From assembly GCA_023391395.1 (NCBI GenBank), contig JAEWBA010000008.1:1-6147 (forward strand): a stretch of 6,147 nt of DNA. Reading direction: 5' to 3'. This DNA is from Pseudomonadota bacterium. GTDB taxonomy: Bacteria > Pseudomonadota > Gammaproteobacteria > Burkholderiales > Burkholderiaceae_D. Positions 1-5,717 of the stretch are shown piece by piece. The notes below the pieces were generated by a model. It saw only the letters and a list, made by a program, of their open reading frames with translations. It made no database searches and was not told the DNA's origin. Numbering within the stretch: position 1 is the stretch's first letter; every line of letters starts with the position of its first letter. The position numbers were made by a program, and so were the translations under genes.

Positions 1-353
1 CTCATATACGTCGCGGATTGTACCGCCCGGGAATTCGTCTTCACGCCGGTCTTGGTTGCCGGCTTCGTTCCGGTGCTTCCGGCCTTGGTGGAAGTCCTGG
101 TCTCGGCCGATGCTTTCTTCGCACCGGGCGTGCTGGTCTTGGGCGCGGCCTTCGAGGCCGGTCTGGCAGCGGCTTTGGTCACTGCCTTAACAGGTGGTTT
201 GGCCACGCCCGTCGCCGTCTTGGCGGCCGTCTTGACGGATTTTGCGGCGACTTTGCTCTTGGGGCTTGCCGAGGCGGCGGTTTTCACGGCCGGCTTCTTG
301 TTCGCGCTCTTGGCGGCGGTACTCTTGGCGGATCTCGTAACGGTTGCGTTCAT
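1..353 (-). CDS. Lys/Ala-rich histone H1-like N-terminus, probably of an extended DksA (C-terminus outside window)
   Basis: The ATG at 353-351 follows a good ribosome-binding site (AGAGGGG, 362-356) by three bases, and the frame stays open for 117 codons to the window edge. By hand count the 117 residues hold 29 Ala, 21 Lys, 4 Arg and a single acidic residue (Glu84), in irregular AAK, KPA and TKA-type units. There is no hydrophobic segment or signal peptide, so the segment should be disordered and bind nucleic acid, as in histone H1-like, AlgP or phasin tails. The last visible residues, SATYM followed by Ser or Arg, resemble the EEYMN that opens the DksA core, and a dksA gene next to a CobW GTPase is, from memory, common in Burkholderiales. 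I therefore infer DksA, which binds the RNA polymerase secondary channel and works with ppGpp, carrying a long basic extension. That identity is not proven because the coiled coil and zinc finger lie outside the window. The alternative is a stand-alone H1-like or PHA-granule protein. The gene itself is secure. Confidence 0.72.
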   Translation of the reverse strand, partial: MNATVTRSAKSTAAKSANKKPAVKTAASASPKSKVAAKSVKTAAKTATGVAKPPVKAVTKAAARPASKAAPKTSTPGAKKASAETRTSTKAGSTGTKPATKTGVKTNSRAVQSATYM

Positions 354-530
354 GGTCCCCTCTTTGTAATGAACCACCCAATCTGTCCCGAACCCTCGCC
401 CCGACCGCTGCCGATGCAAACCGCAGTCGATCACGCGGGCTCGGGAGGCATCGGGTCACGCGCGCGACATGGCCGCGCTTCTTGCTAACGGCGATGCTAC
501 AACCCCCACTTCCCTAAAATCGGCGATAGT
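354..530. other. 177-base gap between the CobW gene and the H1-like/DksA gene
   Basis: I see no convincing gene here. Apart from the Shine-Dalgarno next to 353, the only structure is a 7-bp inverted repeat (411-417 with 448-454), listed separately. I looked on the minus strand for a sigma70 promoter and for a terminator after the CobW stop and found neither in good form. The best hairpin (GCGCG/CGCGC near 465-485) has no T-tract. The downstream gene may have its own promoter here or be read through from zur-cobW; the sequence does not decide. Confidence 0.5.
411..454. repeat. 7-bp inverted repeat in the leader of the H1-like/DksA gene
   Basis: CCGATGC at 411-417 and GCATCGG at 448-454 are perfect inverted copies 30 bases apart. 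A smaller CCGC (421-424)/GCGG (435-438) pair is nested inside, so a leader RNA could form a two-part hairpin ending about 58 bases before the ATG at 353. No T-tract follows, so it is not an intrinsic terminator. About one 7-bp pair is expected by chance in a gap of this size, so function is unproven. Confidence 0.3.
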
Positions 531-1580
531 TTATACCAAACACTGTTCAAGGCCGCGAATAAAAATTTCCCGCGGCAGATTCTTGCCAATAAAGACCATT
601 TTGCTGCCACGCACCTCGTTTTCGGCCCATTTGGCGCCGATATCGGTCCCCATCATCTGATGCACGCCCTGGAAAACCACCTTGCGGTCGGCGTCTTCCA
701 TCCATAACACGCCCTTGTAGCGCAACATACGCGGGCCATAGACCTGCACCAGGCCGCCGAGGAATTCATCCAGTTTTGCCGTATCGAAGGGGCGTTCGCT
801 GCGGAACGCGAAGGCGGCGATGTCGTCGCTGTGGTGTGCATGATGATGATCGTGGTGCACGGCATGCGCATGCTCATGATCGCAATCCGCGCCGCACTCG
901 TGATGCTCGTGGGCATGCTCTTCCTGTTCCAGGAAAGCGGGATCGAGTTCCAGTTTGTCGTTCAGGTTGAAGCCCCGCAGGTCCAGCACTTCGGCGATCG
1001 GCACCCGGCCGAAATCCGCAGCGACGACGGGCGCGCGCGGATTGATGCGCTTGAGGCGCGCACGCAGCGACTCGACATCCGCGGGCGTCACCAGATCGGT
1101 CTTCGACAACAGCAGCTTGTCGGCGAAACCGACCTGGCGTTGCGCTTCCTCGTGCTCGTCGAGCTGCTGCATGGCGTGGCGCGCATCCACCACCGTCACC
1201 ACCGCGTCCAGCAGGAAATGGGAAGCCACTTCGTCATCCATGAAGAAGGTCTGCGCTACCGGTCCCGGGTTCGCCAGTCCGGTGGTTTCGATCACGACAT
1301 GGTCGAATTGCAGTGCCCCTTCCTGCCGCTTCTGCGCCAACGCGCTCAGGGCGACGATCAGGTCGCCGCGCACCGTGCAGCAGATGCAGCCATTGTTCAT
1401 CTCGACGATCTGTTCCGTGCTGTCCTGCACCAGAATCTCGTTGTCAATATTTTCCTGCCCGAACTCGTTCTCGATGACCGCAATGCGGAAACCATGCGGC
1501 TCGCGCAGGATGCGATTCAAGAGCGTAGTTTTGCCGGCGCCCAGAAAGCCGGTCAGTATGGTGGCGGGAATCAATGCCAT
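531..1580 (-). CDS. CobW/COG0523-family G3E GTPase, probable zinc metallochaperone
   Basis: This cytoplasmic protein has 349 residues, a usual length for the family. The N-terminal GTPase domain shows the P-loop GFLGAGKT (11-18), the CxCC metal site CICC (65-68) that defines COG0523, the ETTG motif (98-101) and SKTD (159-162), the NKxD-type guanine-specificity motif. A low-complexity loop at 222-250 has 14 His plus Cys229 and Cys233 (CGADC) within 29 residues, followed by the CobW C-terminal domain (about 254-349). Family members use GTP hydrolysis to pass metal ions to client proteins. The His-rich loop and the Fur/Zur gene 24 bases upstream point to zinc, as in ZigA, YeiR or ZNG1, rather than to cobalt for cobalamin. 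The start is supported by GGAG (1593-1590), nine bases before the ATG. It is very likely co-transcribed with the regulator from the promoter near 2172-2201. The client is unknown. A GTPase for another metal is possible but less likely. Confidence 0.92.
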   Translation of the reverse strand: MALIPATILTGFLGAGKTTLLNRILREPHGFRIAVIENEFGQENIDNEILVQDSTEQIVEMNNGCICCTVRGDLIVALSALAQKRQEGALQFDHVVIETTGLANPGPVAQTFFMDDEVASHFLLDAVVTVVDARHAMQQLDEHEEAQRQVGFADKLLLSKTDLVTPADVESLRARLKRINPRAPVVAADFGRVPIAEVLDLRGFNLNDKLELDPAFLEQEEHAHEHHECGADCDHEHAHAVHHDHHHAHHSDDIAAFAFRSERPFDTAKLDEFLGGLVQVYGPRMLRYKGVLWMEDADRKVVFQGVHQMMGTDIGAKWAENEVRGSKMVFIGKNLPREIFIRGLEQCLV

Positions 1581-1604
1581 GTCGGATGTCTCCGGTTTGG
1601 GGGC

Positions 1605-2123
1605 TCAGTGTGCGCAGTCGGCGCACCATCCCTTGATGGTGAATTCGATATCGTGGCCGCGAAAACCCTTGCCCAGGCCTTCCTTGAGCAAGACCTGCAG
1701 AGCCTCCGCTTCGGCCACGCTGTCCAGGCAAAACACCCTGGCGCAACGCGTGCACTTGAAATGGCCATGCTGGTGCTGTGCAGTGCCGTCCCCTTCCGCA
1801 GGGGAAGCGGCAGAATCGGCCCCGGCGCTGTAGCGGAAAATTCGATCGTCGCCGGCGATCTTGTGCGCCAGCCCGGCCTCGGTCAGGCAGTCCAGCGCCC
1901 GGTACAAGGTGACCCGATCCATGTCGGCCAGCTTGTCTTGCACATCCTGGTGCGACAAGGCGCGCCGTGCGCCGAGCAGGGCGGCCAGCACCTTGACGCG
2001 GGCATCGGTGATCCGTACCGGCGAGGCACGCAAGCGGGTCTGCGCCAAGGCCATAAGGCGCTGCGGCACAGCTTCCTTGCCTTGCCTGCGCGACGCGTCC
2101 GAAGCGGCGGGTTTGACTTTCAT
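1605..2123 (-). CDS. zur: Fur-family metalloregulator, probably Zur (zinc uptake repressor)
   Basis: The product has 172 residues. It begins with a basic disordered tail (1-25), then the winged-helix DNA-binding domain; the recognition helix region is about 69-85 (DRVTLYRALDCLTEAGL). A C-terminal dimerisation and metal domain follows, with His117, His119, His121, CTRC (Cys124/Cys127) and CADC (Cys167/Cys170) at the very end. Two CxxC pairs form the structural zinc site of the family. The link to a COG0523 GTPase makes Zur, which represses zinc-scavenging genes when zinc is plentiful, more likely than Fur or PerR, but sequence alone does not prove the metal. I chose the ATG at 2123. The only other in-frame start is TTG at 2135, because a TGA stop lies four codons above the TTG. 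Neither start has a clear Shine-Dalgarno. An Ala/Ser/Gly/Asp-rich linker (about 99-116) between the domains is longer than in E. coli Zur. Palindromes over the promoter suggest autoregulation. Confidence 0.85.
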   Translation of the reverse strand: MKVKPAASDASRRQGKEAVPQRLMALAQTRLRASPVRITDARVKVLAALLGARRALSHQDVQDKLADMDRVTLYRALDCLTEAGLAHKIAGDDRIFRYSAGADSAASPAEGDGTAQHQHGHFKCTRCARVFCLDSVAEAEALQVLLKEGLGKGFRGHDIEFTIKGWCADCAH

Positions 2124-2171
2124 GCTGAATGACAAAGAGTTTCACGCGGCCAGGTGCCGCAGCCTTGCCGC

Positions 2172-2201
2172 ATTATGCCCCGAATTGCAATTCAGTTGCA
2201 A
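2172..2201 (-). promoter_or_regulatory. Putative sigma70 promoter of the zur-cobW operon
   Basis: On the minus strand a -35 element TTGCAA (2201-2196, 4 of 6 consensus bases) and a -10 element CATAAT (2177-2172, 5 of 6) are separated by 18 bases. The expected start site is near 2165, leaving about 42 bases of leader before the zur ATG at 2123. The promoter sits in the 132-base gap after xerC, which is a logical place for a separate transcription unit. Confidence 0.6.
2182..2201. promoter_or_regulatory. Overlapping palindromes, candidate Zur/Fur-family operator
   Basis: A perfect 12-bp palindrome GAATTGCAATTC (2182-2193) fills much of the promoter spacer. It overlaps a second symmetric unit, TTGCAA-N5-TTGCAA (2185-2190 and 2196-2201), whose right-hand copy is the -35 box. 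The two TTGCAA copies start 11 bp apart, about one helical turn, so dimers could bind the same face. A repressor here would block RNA polymerase directly. The motif does not match the gammaproteobacterial Zur box as I remember it, so assignment to Zur rests on position and symmetry. Confidence 0.45.
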
Positions 2202-2238
2202 ACCGCCCCTCCGGCCTTGCTTGCAATGGGGAAGGGCG
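2200..2238 (-). terminator. Weak candidate intrinsic terminator after xerC
   Basis: On the minus strand CGCCCTTCC (2238-2230) can pair with GGAGGGGCG (2212-2204), a 9-bp stem with one G-U pair and a 17-base loop, starting 18 bases after the xerC stop codon. Only three T residues follow (2202-2200), so it would be a poor intrinsic terminator. It ends at the -35 box of the next promoter. Confidence 0.3.
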
Positions 2239-2255
2239 AGGCCTGGATGCAGAAA

Positions 2256-3215
2256 CTATGGGCCCTTTTTGCGGGCGCGCGGGTGCGCGGCGTCATACAC
2301 CTGCGCCAGCCGTTGAAAGTCCAGCGCGGTGTAGACCTGGGTGGCGGCAATCGAGGCGTGTCCCAGCATTTCCTGCACTGCCCGCAGGTCGCCCGAAGAT
2401 TGCAGGACATGCGAGGCAAAGGAGTGGCGCAAGACGTGGGGGTGCACGTCGGCCGGGATGCCAAGCGCTTGTGCGTGCGCTTTCAAACGCGATTGCACGA
2501 TGCGGGGCGAGATGCGCGTGCCCCTCTCCGTCAGAAACAAAGGATGCGGGTCGGCCTTGAGCAGGACGGGGCGCGCGGCCAGCCAGGCGCGCAGCGCCTC
2601 CAGCGCTGCCTGGCCGACCGGCACGCTGCGCTCCCTGCCGCCCTTGCCGGTGACCTTGACTTCGCGCGCGTCGAAATCGACCCATCCGGCGGACACATGC
2701 CCACCCTCGCGCGCGTAGCGCACATCGAGCGAAGTAAGTTCGGATACACGCAAGCCGCTCGAATAAAGCAGCTCGAACATGGCACGGTTGCACAGTTCCC
2801 GGGCGGACTGGGCTTGCCGGCCAGGGGCAGTCTCGGAGACCACGCGGACGGCATCGTCGGCGGACAAGGCCTTGGGCAGGGGCTTGTTCCGCTTGGGCGC
2901 CTTCACGCCCTCGACTGGATTGGCGCTAAGTTCGACCTGCTCCGACAGCCAGCCGTAAAAGCCGCGCCACGCCGACAGCTTGCGTGCGATGGAGCGAGGA
3001 TTGAGGCCCTTGGCATGCAGTTGCGCGGCGAATTTGCGGATATGGAAGTGGTGAACCGCCTCGAGCGACGGCGCCTCCGGCAGGGCGGCGGCAAAGGCGG
3101 CCAGTTCGGCCAGATCGCGGGTGTAATTGTCGATGGTGTGCGCGGACAGCTTGCGTTGCGTGCGCAGGCTGTTGAGATAGGCGTCGATTTGGGACTGGCC
3201 GTCGCGCAAACTCAC
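2256..3215 (-). CDS. xerC: XerC, tyrosine site-specific recombinase
   Basis: XerC works with XerD at dif sites, under FtsK control, to resolve chromosome dimers at the division septum. From the GTG start the protein has 319 residues, in line with the family's roughly 300-320. The N-terminal SAM-like core-binding domain (about 8-95) is followed by the catalytic domain, where the full active set is visible: Arg156 in GLRVSEL, Lys191 in GKGGRER, His260 and Arg263 in HPHVLRHSFA, His286 in LGH and the nucleophile Tyr295 in QVYT. The frame is open up to an ATG at 3326, but that stretch lies inside the DUF484 gene and encodes a Pro/Arg/Trp-rich sequence unlike XerC. I therefore place the start at GTG 3215, 19 bases after the DUF484 stop; TTG 3209 is the alternative. 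Neither has a strong Shine-Dalgarno, so coupling to DUF484 translation is likely. It is identified as XerC rather than XerD mainly from the dapF-DUF484 context. Confidence 0.93.
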   Translation of the reverse strand: MSLRDGQSQIDAYLNSLRTQRKLSAHTIDNYTRDLAELAAFAAALPEAPSLEAVHHFHIRKFAAQLHAKGLNPRSIARKLSAWRGFYGWLSEQVELSANPVEGVKAPKRNKPLPKALSADDAVRVVSETAPGRQAQSARELCNRAMFELLYSSGLRVSELTSLDVRYAREGGHVSAGWVDFDAREVKVTGKGGRERSVPVGQAALEALRAWLAARPVLLKADPHPLFLTERGTRISPRIVQSRLKAHAQALGIPADVHPHVLRHSFASHVLQSSGDLRAVQEMLGHASIAATQVYTALDFQRLAQVYDAAHPRARKKGP

Positions 3216-3234
3216 ATCGTCGTGCCGGAAGGCC

Positions 3235-3903
3235 TCAGGCGAGCAGGCAGGCCAGCGCTGCGCTCGCGGTTTCGCCGATGGCCGCCAGGAAATCGGTAGC
3301 CATGTCGGCGGTGAAGCGGTCGGCATCGGCCGATCCCATCACCAGCAAGCCGAAGGCTTCGGGTGCGGCGCCGACGCGCAGGGGGATCATGACGATCGAC
3401 TTCACCGAGGGGGCATCCTCGAGCCAGGACGCTGCTTCGAAGTCATTGTTGGCACCGCAGAACGGCTCGGCCAGGCTATTGCTGAACATCCGCGCGTCCT
3501 CCGACACGGCGGCGGCGAACCAGGTATGGGAATACTCCTCGGCCACGCCCCACATGCGCAGGGTCGCCTGGGGCACGGAAAAGATCGATTGCAGGCCGGT
3601 GACCAGCACGTGCGGCAGATCGACGTCGTTGCGCGCCAGGAGCAGGGATCGCGTCCACGACTGGAACTTCTGGCCGATGGCGTCGTTTTCCTGGCCGATG
3701 CGCATCAACTCCATCATGCGCAGTTCCAGGCCCTTGATCTTCTCGCGCAAGACTTCCATCTGCCTTTCCTGCAGCGAAACCGCGCGGCCGAGCACCGGGC
3801 TGGTCAGCTTGACCTTGGCCAGCAGGTCGCCATGCTCCTCGAAGAATTGCGGATGATCCAACAGATATTCGGCGACGGCGGCGGAATCCAGGGCGTGTGT
3901 CAT
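3235..3903 (-). CDS. DUF484 family protein (YigA-like) with GAF-like domain
   Basis: The product has 222 residues, with no signal peptide or membrane segment, so it should be cytoplasmic. The N-terminus carries the family signature around VAEYLLDHPQFFEEHGDLL (10-28). A Glu/Arg/Lys/Met-rich helix, probably a coiled coil, covers about 43-80. A GAF-like alpha/beta domain follows (about 85-222), with short hydrophobic strands such as SIVMIPLRV and FGLLVMGS. In E. coli the homologue yigA lies between dapF and xerC, exactly as here. The biochemical function is unknown. The fold suggests a small-molecule or protein-interaction sensor, and the conserved link to xerC hints at a role near chromosome dimer resolution, which is inference only. 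The ATG at 3903 has no clear Shine-Dalgarno. A candidate promoter lies just upstream at 3937-3964, and xerC follows 19 bases after the stop. Confidence 0.88.
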   Translation of the reverse strand: MTHALDSAAVAEYLLDHPQFFEEHGDLLAKVKLTSPVLGRAVSLQERQMEVLREKIKGLELRMMELMRIGQENDAIGQKFQSWTRSLLLARNDVDLPHVLVTGLQSIFSVPQATLRMWGVAEEYSHTWFAAAVSEDARMFSNSLAEPFCGANNDFEAASWLEDAPSVKSIVMIPLRVGAAPEAFGLLVMGSADADRFTADMATDFLAAIGETASAALACLLA

Positions 3904-3936
3904 GTGTTATGCAGTAGGGGTGATAGGGCCTTGCCG

Positions 3937-3964
3937 ATTTTACCCGACGCAGGCCGGTGCTCAA
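3937..3964 (-). promoter_or_regulatory. Putative sigma70 promoter for DUF484-xerC
   Basis: On the minus strand TTGAGC (3964-3959, 4 of 6) and TAAAAT (3942-3937, 5 of 6) are 16 bases apart. The -35 box overlaps the dapF stop codon (3963-3961). The start site would be near 3930, leaving about 27 bases before the DUF484 ATG. It fits the 57-base gap, the widest between genes in the right-hand cluster. Confidence 0.42.
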
Positions 3965-4812
3965 ATTTCGATTTCACCTTCGAATACGCTGACCGCCGGT
4001 CCGGTCAGGAATACCGGCGCATCCTTGCTGGCCCAGGCGATCGACAGTTCGCCGCCGCGGGTGTGCACGGCGACGGGCGAGTCGAGCAGGCCGCGGCGTA
4101 TGCCAGCTACCACGGCCGCGCAGGCACCGGTGCCGCAGGCCAGGGTTTCGCCAGCGCCGCGTTCGTAGACCCGCAAGTTGATGCGCTGCCGGTCCACTAT
4201 TTGCATGAAGCCGGCGTTGACGCGGCGCGGAAAGCGCGGGTGGCGCTCGATCGCCGGTCCATCCTCTTCTACCGGCGCCGTATCGGCGTCTGCGACGATT
4301 TGCACCGCATGCGGATTACCCATCGAGACGGCCGACATCCAGACGGTCCTGCCGTTCACCTCGAGCGGCCAGAGCGTGTCTTCACCTTCGGGGCGCGCCG
4401 TCAGGTCGGTGGTATCGAAGGGCACGCGCGCCGGCTCGAGGATGGGCGCGCCCATGTCCACCGTGACACGGCCGTCGTCTTCCAGGCGCGGCTCGATCAC
4501 GCCTGCCATGGTTTCCACCCGGATCGCGCGCTTGTCGGTCAAGCCCTTGTCGGTGACGAAGCGCACGAAGGCGCGCGCGCCATTGCCGCATTGCTCGACT
4601 TCGCCGCCGTCGGCGTTGTAGATGCGATAGCGGAAATCGACACCCGGGGTTTGCGGTCTCTCCACCACCAGCATCTGGTCGGCGCCGATGCCAAAGCGGC
4701 GGTCGGCCAGACGCTGCCATTGCGCAGGCGTGAAGGCGATGCGCTGATGGATGGCGTCGATGACGACGAAATCATTGCCGGCGCCATGCATCTTGGTGAA
4801 TTTCAGTTTCAT
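3961..4812 (-). CDS. dapF: Diaminopimelate epimerase
   Basis: DapF interconverts LL- and meso-diaminopimelate without a cofactor; the meso form feeds both lysine synthesis and peptidoglycan. At 283 residues it is close to the usual 274-285. Both pseudo-symmetric halves are intact: the start motif KMHGAGNDF (7-15), the first catalytic cysteine Cys75 in QCGNGAR (74-80), GNPHAV (165-170), and the second catalytic cysteine Cys226 in ACGTGAC (225-231), with Glu217 in the preceding YERGAGET. The ATG at 4812 begins [10 protein letters not shown], a textbook DapF N-terminus, so the start is firm. It lies 17 bases after the acyltransferase stop, yet no Shine-Dalgarno precedes it. Instead a perfect TATAAT ends six bases before the ATG (see the entry at 4819). 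It belongs to the lpxL-lpxL-dapF run by spacing, but its own leaderless transcript is possible. Confidence 0.97.
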   Translation of the reverse strand: MKLKFTKMHGAGNDFVVIDAIHQRIAFTPAQWQRLADRRFGIGADQMLVVERPQTPGVDFRYRIYNADGGEVEQCGNGARAFVRFVTDKGLTDKRAIRVETMAGVIEPRLEDDGRVTVDMGAPILEPARVPFDTTDLTARPEGEDTLWPLEVNGRTVWMSAVSMGNPHAVQIVADADTAPVEEDGPAIERHPRFPRRVNAGFMQIVDRQRINLRVYERGAGETLACGTGACAAVVAGIRRGLLDSPVAVHTRGGELSIAWASKDAPVFLTGPAVSVFEGEIEI

Positions 4813-4818
4813 GCCGTC

Positions 4819-4824
4819 ATTATA
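4819..4824 (-). promoter_or_regulatory. Perfect TATAAT six bases before the dapF ATG, possible leaderless promoter
   Basis: On the minus strand TATAAT (4824-4819) is followed by GACGGC and then the dapF ATG, so a transcript starting at the usual distance would begin at the A of the start codon. No recognisable TTGACA-like -35 box is seen at 16-18 bases and there is no TGn extension, so promoter strength is doubtful. The lack of a Shine-Dalgarno for dapF is consistent with leaderless translation. Confidence 0.35.
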
Positions 4825-4829
4825 GGAGT

Positions 4830-5717
4830 TCAGGATTGCGGCGGCATCTTGGCGTCATATACGCTCGGCATGCCCGGCGGCCGTGTCTTGAACCGCTTGT
4901 GCGCCCAGAAGTACTGTTCCGGCGCTTCCGCCACGCGTTCCTCGATGAAGGCATTCATGCGCCGCGTGGCTTCCACCATGTCGCCGCCGGGGAAGTTTTC
5001 CAGCGGCGGGTAGAAGCGCACCTTCCATCCGCAGTAGCCGGGCAGGAAGGTGGCGATGACGGGAATCACCTGGGCGCCGGTGGCGGCGGCGATTCGTGCC
5101 GGCGCCGTCAGGGTCGCGGCGGGAATGCCGAAGAAGGGGACGAAGGCGGCATCCTTGGCGCCGAAATCCATGTCGGGCAGCATGAAGAAAGGCAGGCCTT
5201 CGCGCATGGCACGCAGGATGGGCTTGACACCTTCTTCCCGCGAGAACAGACGCGCCGGATGAAAACGGGCACGGCCCTTGCGCAAGGCGGCGTCGAACAC
5301 TTCGTTGCGTTGGCGGGTATAGATGGAACATCCCACCGTCTCCAGCGCAACCGCTACCCCGGCCACGTCGAGGCTGACGAAATGCGGGCACAGCAGGATG
5401 GTCGGGCCGGCCGCAATCGCTGCCAGCGGCACTTCCGGTTCGACTACGATCAGGCGCCTCAAGCGCGCTTCCGATGCCCACCACAGGATGCCGCGTTCCA
5501 GCACGCTGCGCGCATAAGCCTGGAAATGCCTGCGCGCCAGCCGGCGCCGCTCGGCCTCGGACAAGTCCGGAAGGCACAGGCGCAAATTGGTCAGAGTGAT
5601 ATGGCGCCGCTTCGGTACGGCGATGAACAACAGGGAGCCGATCATTTCCCCGAGCCGCCCGAGCAGCGGCAGCGGCAGCCAGTGCAGCAGCCACATCACA
5701 CCAAGCAGCAGTCTCAT
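4830..5717 (-). CDS. lpxL: LpxL/HtrB-type lipid A late acyltransferase
   Basis: This inner-membrane enzyme should transfer a fatty acyl chain from acyl-ACP onto a primary 3-hydroxyacyl chain of lipid A. The protein has 295 residues, near the family's 290-310. A hydrophobic N-terminal segment (about 2-35, Leu/Trp-rich) anchors it. The catalytic HX4D motif is His112-Asp117 in PHFVSLD. Further family blocks are SREEG (159-163), PDMDFG (181-186) ahead of FVPFFG, and [15 protein letters not shown] near the C-terminus, which closely matches E. coli LpxL as I remember it. The frame is open to 5798, but the start is set at ATG 5717: AGGA lies six bases upstream, and the ATG overlaps the preceding stop as ATGA, typical of translational coupling. 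The acyl-chain length and position (lauroyl or myristoyl) cannot be read from the sequence. The next gene, dapF, starts 17 bases downstream. Confidence 0.92.
   Translation of the reverse strand: MRLLLGVMWLLHWLPLPLLGRLGEMIGSLLFIAVPKRRHITLTNLRLCLPDLSEAERRRLARRHFQAYARSVLERGILWWASEARLRRLIVVEPEVPLAAIAAGPTILLCPHFVSLDVAGVAVALETVGCSIYTRQRNEVFDAALRKGRARFHPARLFSREEGVKPILRAMREGLPFFMLPDMDFGAKDAAFVPFFGIPAATLTAPARIAAATGAQVIPVIATFLPGYCGWKVRFYPPLENFPGGDMVEATRRMNAFIEERVAEAPEQYFWAHKRFKTRPPGMPSVYDAKMPPQS

Noticed and set aside
52..369. A plus-strand frame that looks like a hydrophobic Ala/Leu/Val-rich membrane protein
   Set aside because: It is the complement of Lys/Ala codons (AAG to CTT, GCC to GGC); the minus-strand basic protein has a proper ribosome-binding site and explains the pattern.
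465..485. GCGCG/CGCGC hairpin after the CobW gene as a terminator
   Set aside because: The stem is only five base pairs and no T-tract follows on the minus strand.
489..527. CGGCGAT occurring twice (489-495 and 521-527)
   Set aside because: A 7-bp direct repeat of a GC-rich word is expected by chance and has no symmetry or spacing that suggests a site.
831..2132. A plus-strand open frame of 433 codons opposite the CobW and Zur genes
   Set aside because: It is the antisense shadow of two well-supported genes with intact motifs and has no recognisable domain.
2133..2135. TTG at 2135 as the zur start
   Set aside because: It would add only four residues and lacks a Shine-Dalgarno; the ATG at 2123 is the more usual codon. 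It cannot be excluded because neither start has a clear ribosome-binding site.
2154..3299. A plus-strand open frame of 381 codons opposite xerC
   Set aside because: The minus strand here encodes XerC with all six catalytic residues; the plus frame has no family signature.
3526..5013. A plus-strand open frame of 495 codons opposite DUF484, dapF and part of lpxL
   Set aside because: It crosses three real minus-strand genes, has low-complexity His/Arg/Gln/Gly-rich content with no domain I recognise, and is what GC-rich codon bias on the other strand produces. Ribosome profiling would settle it.
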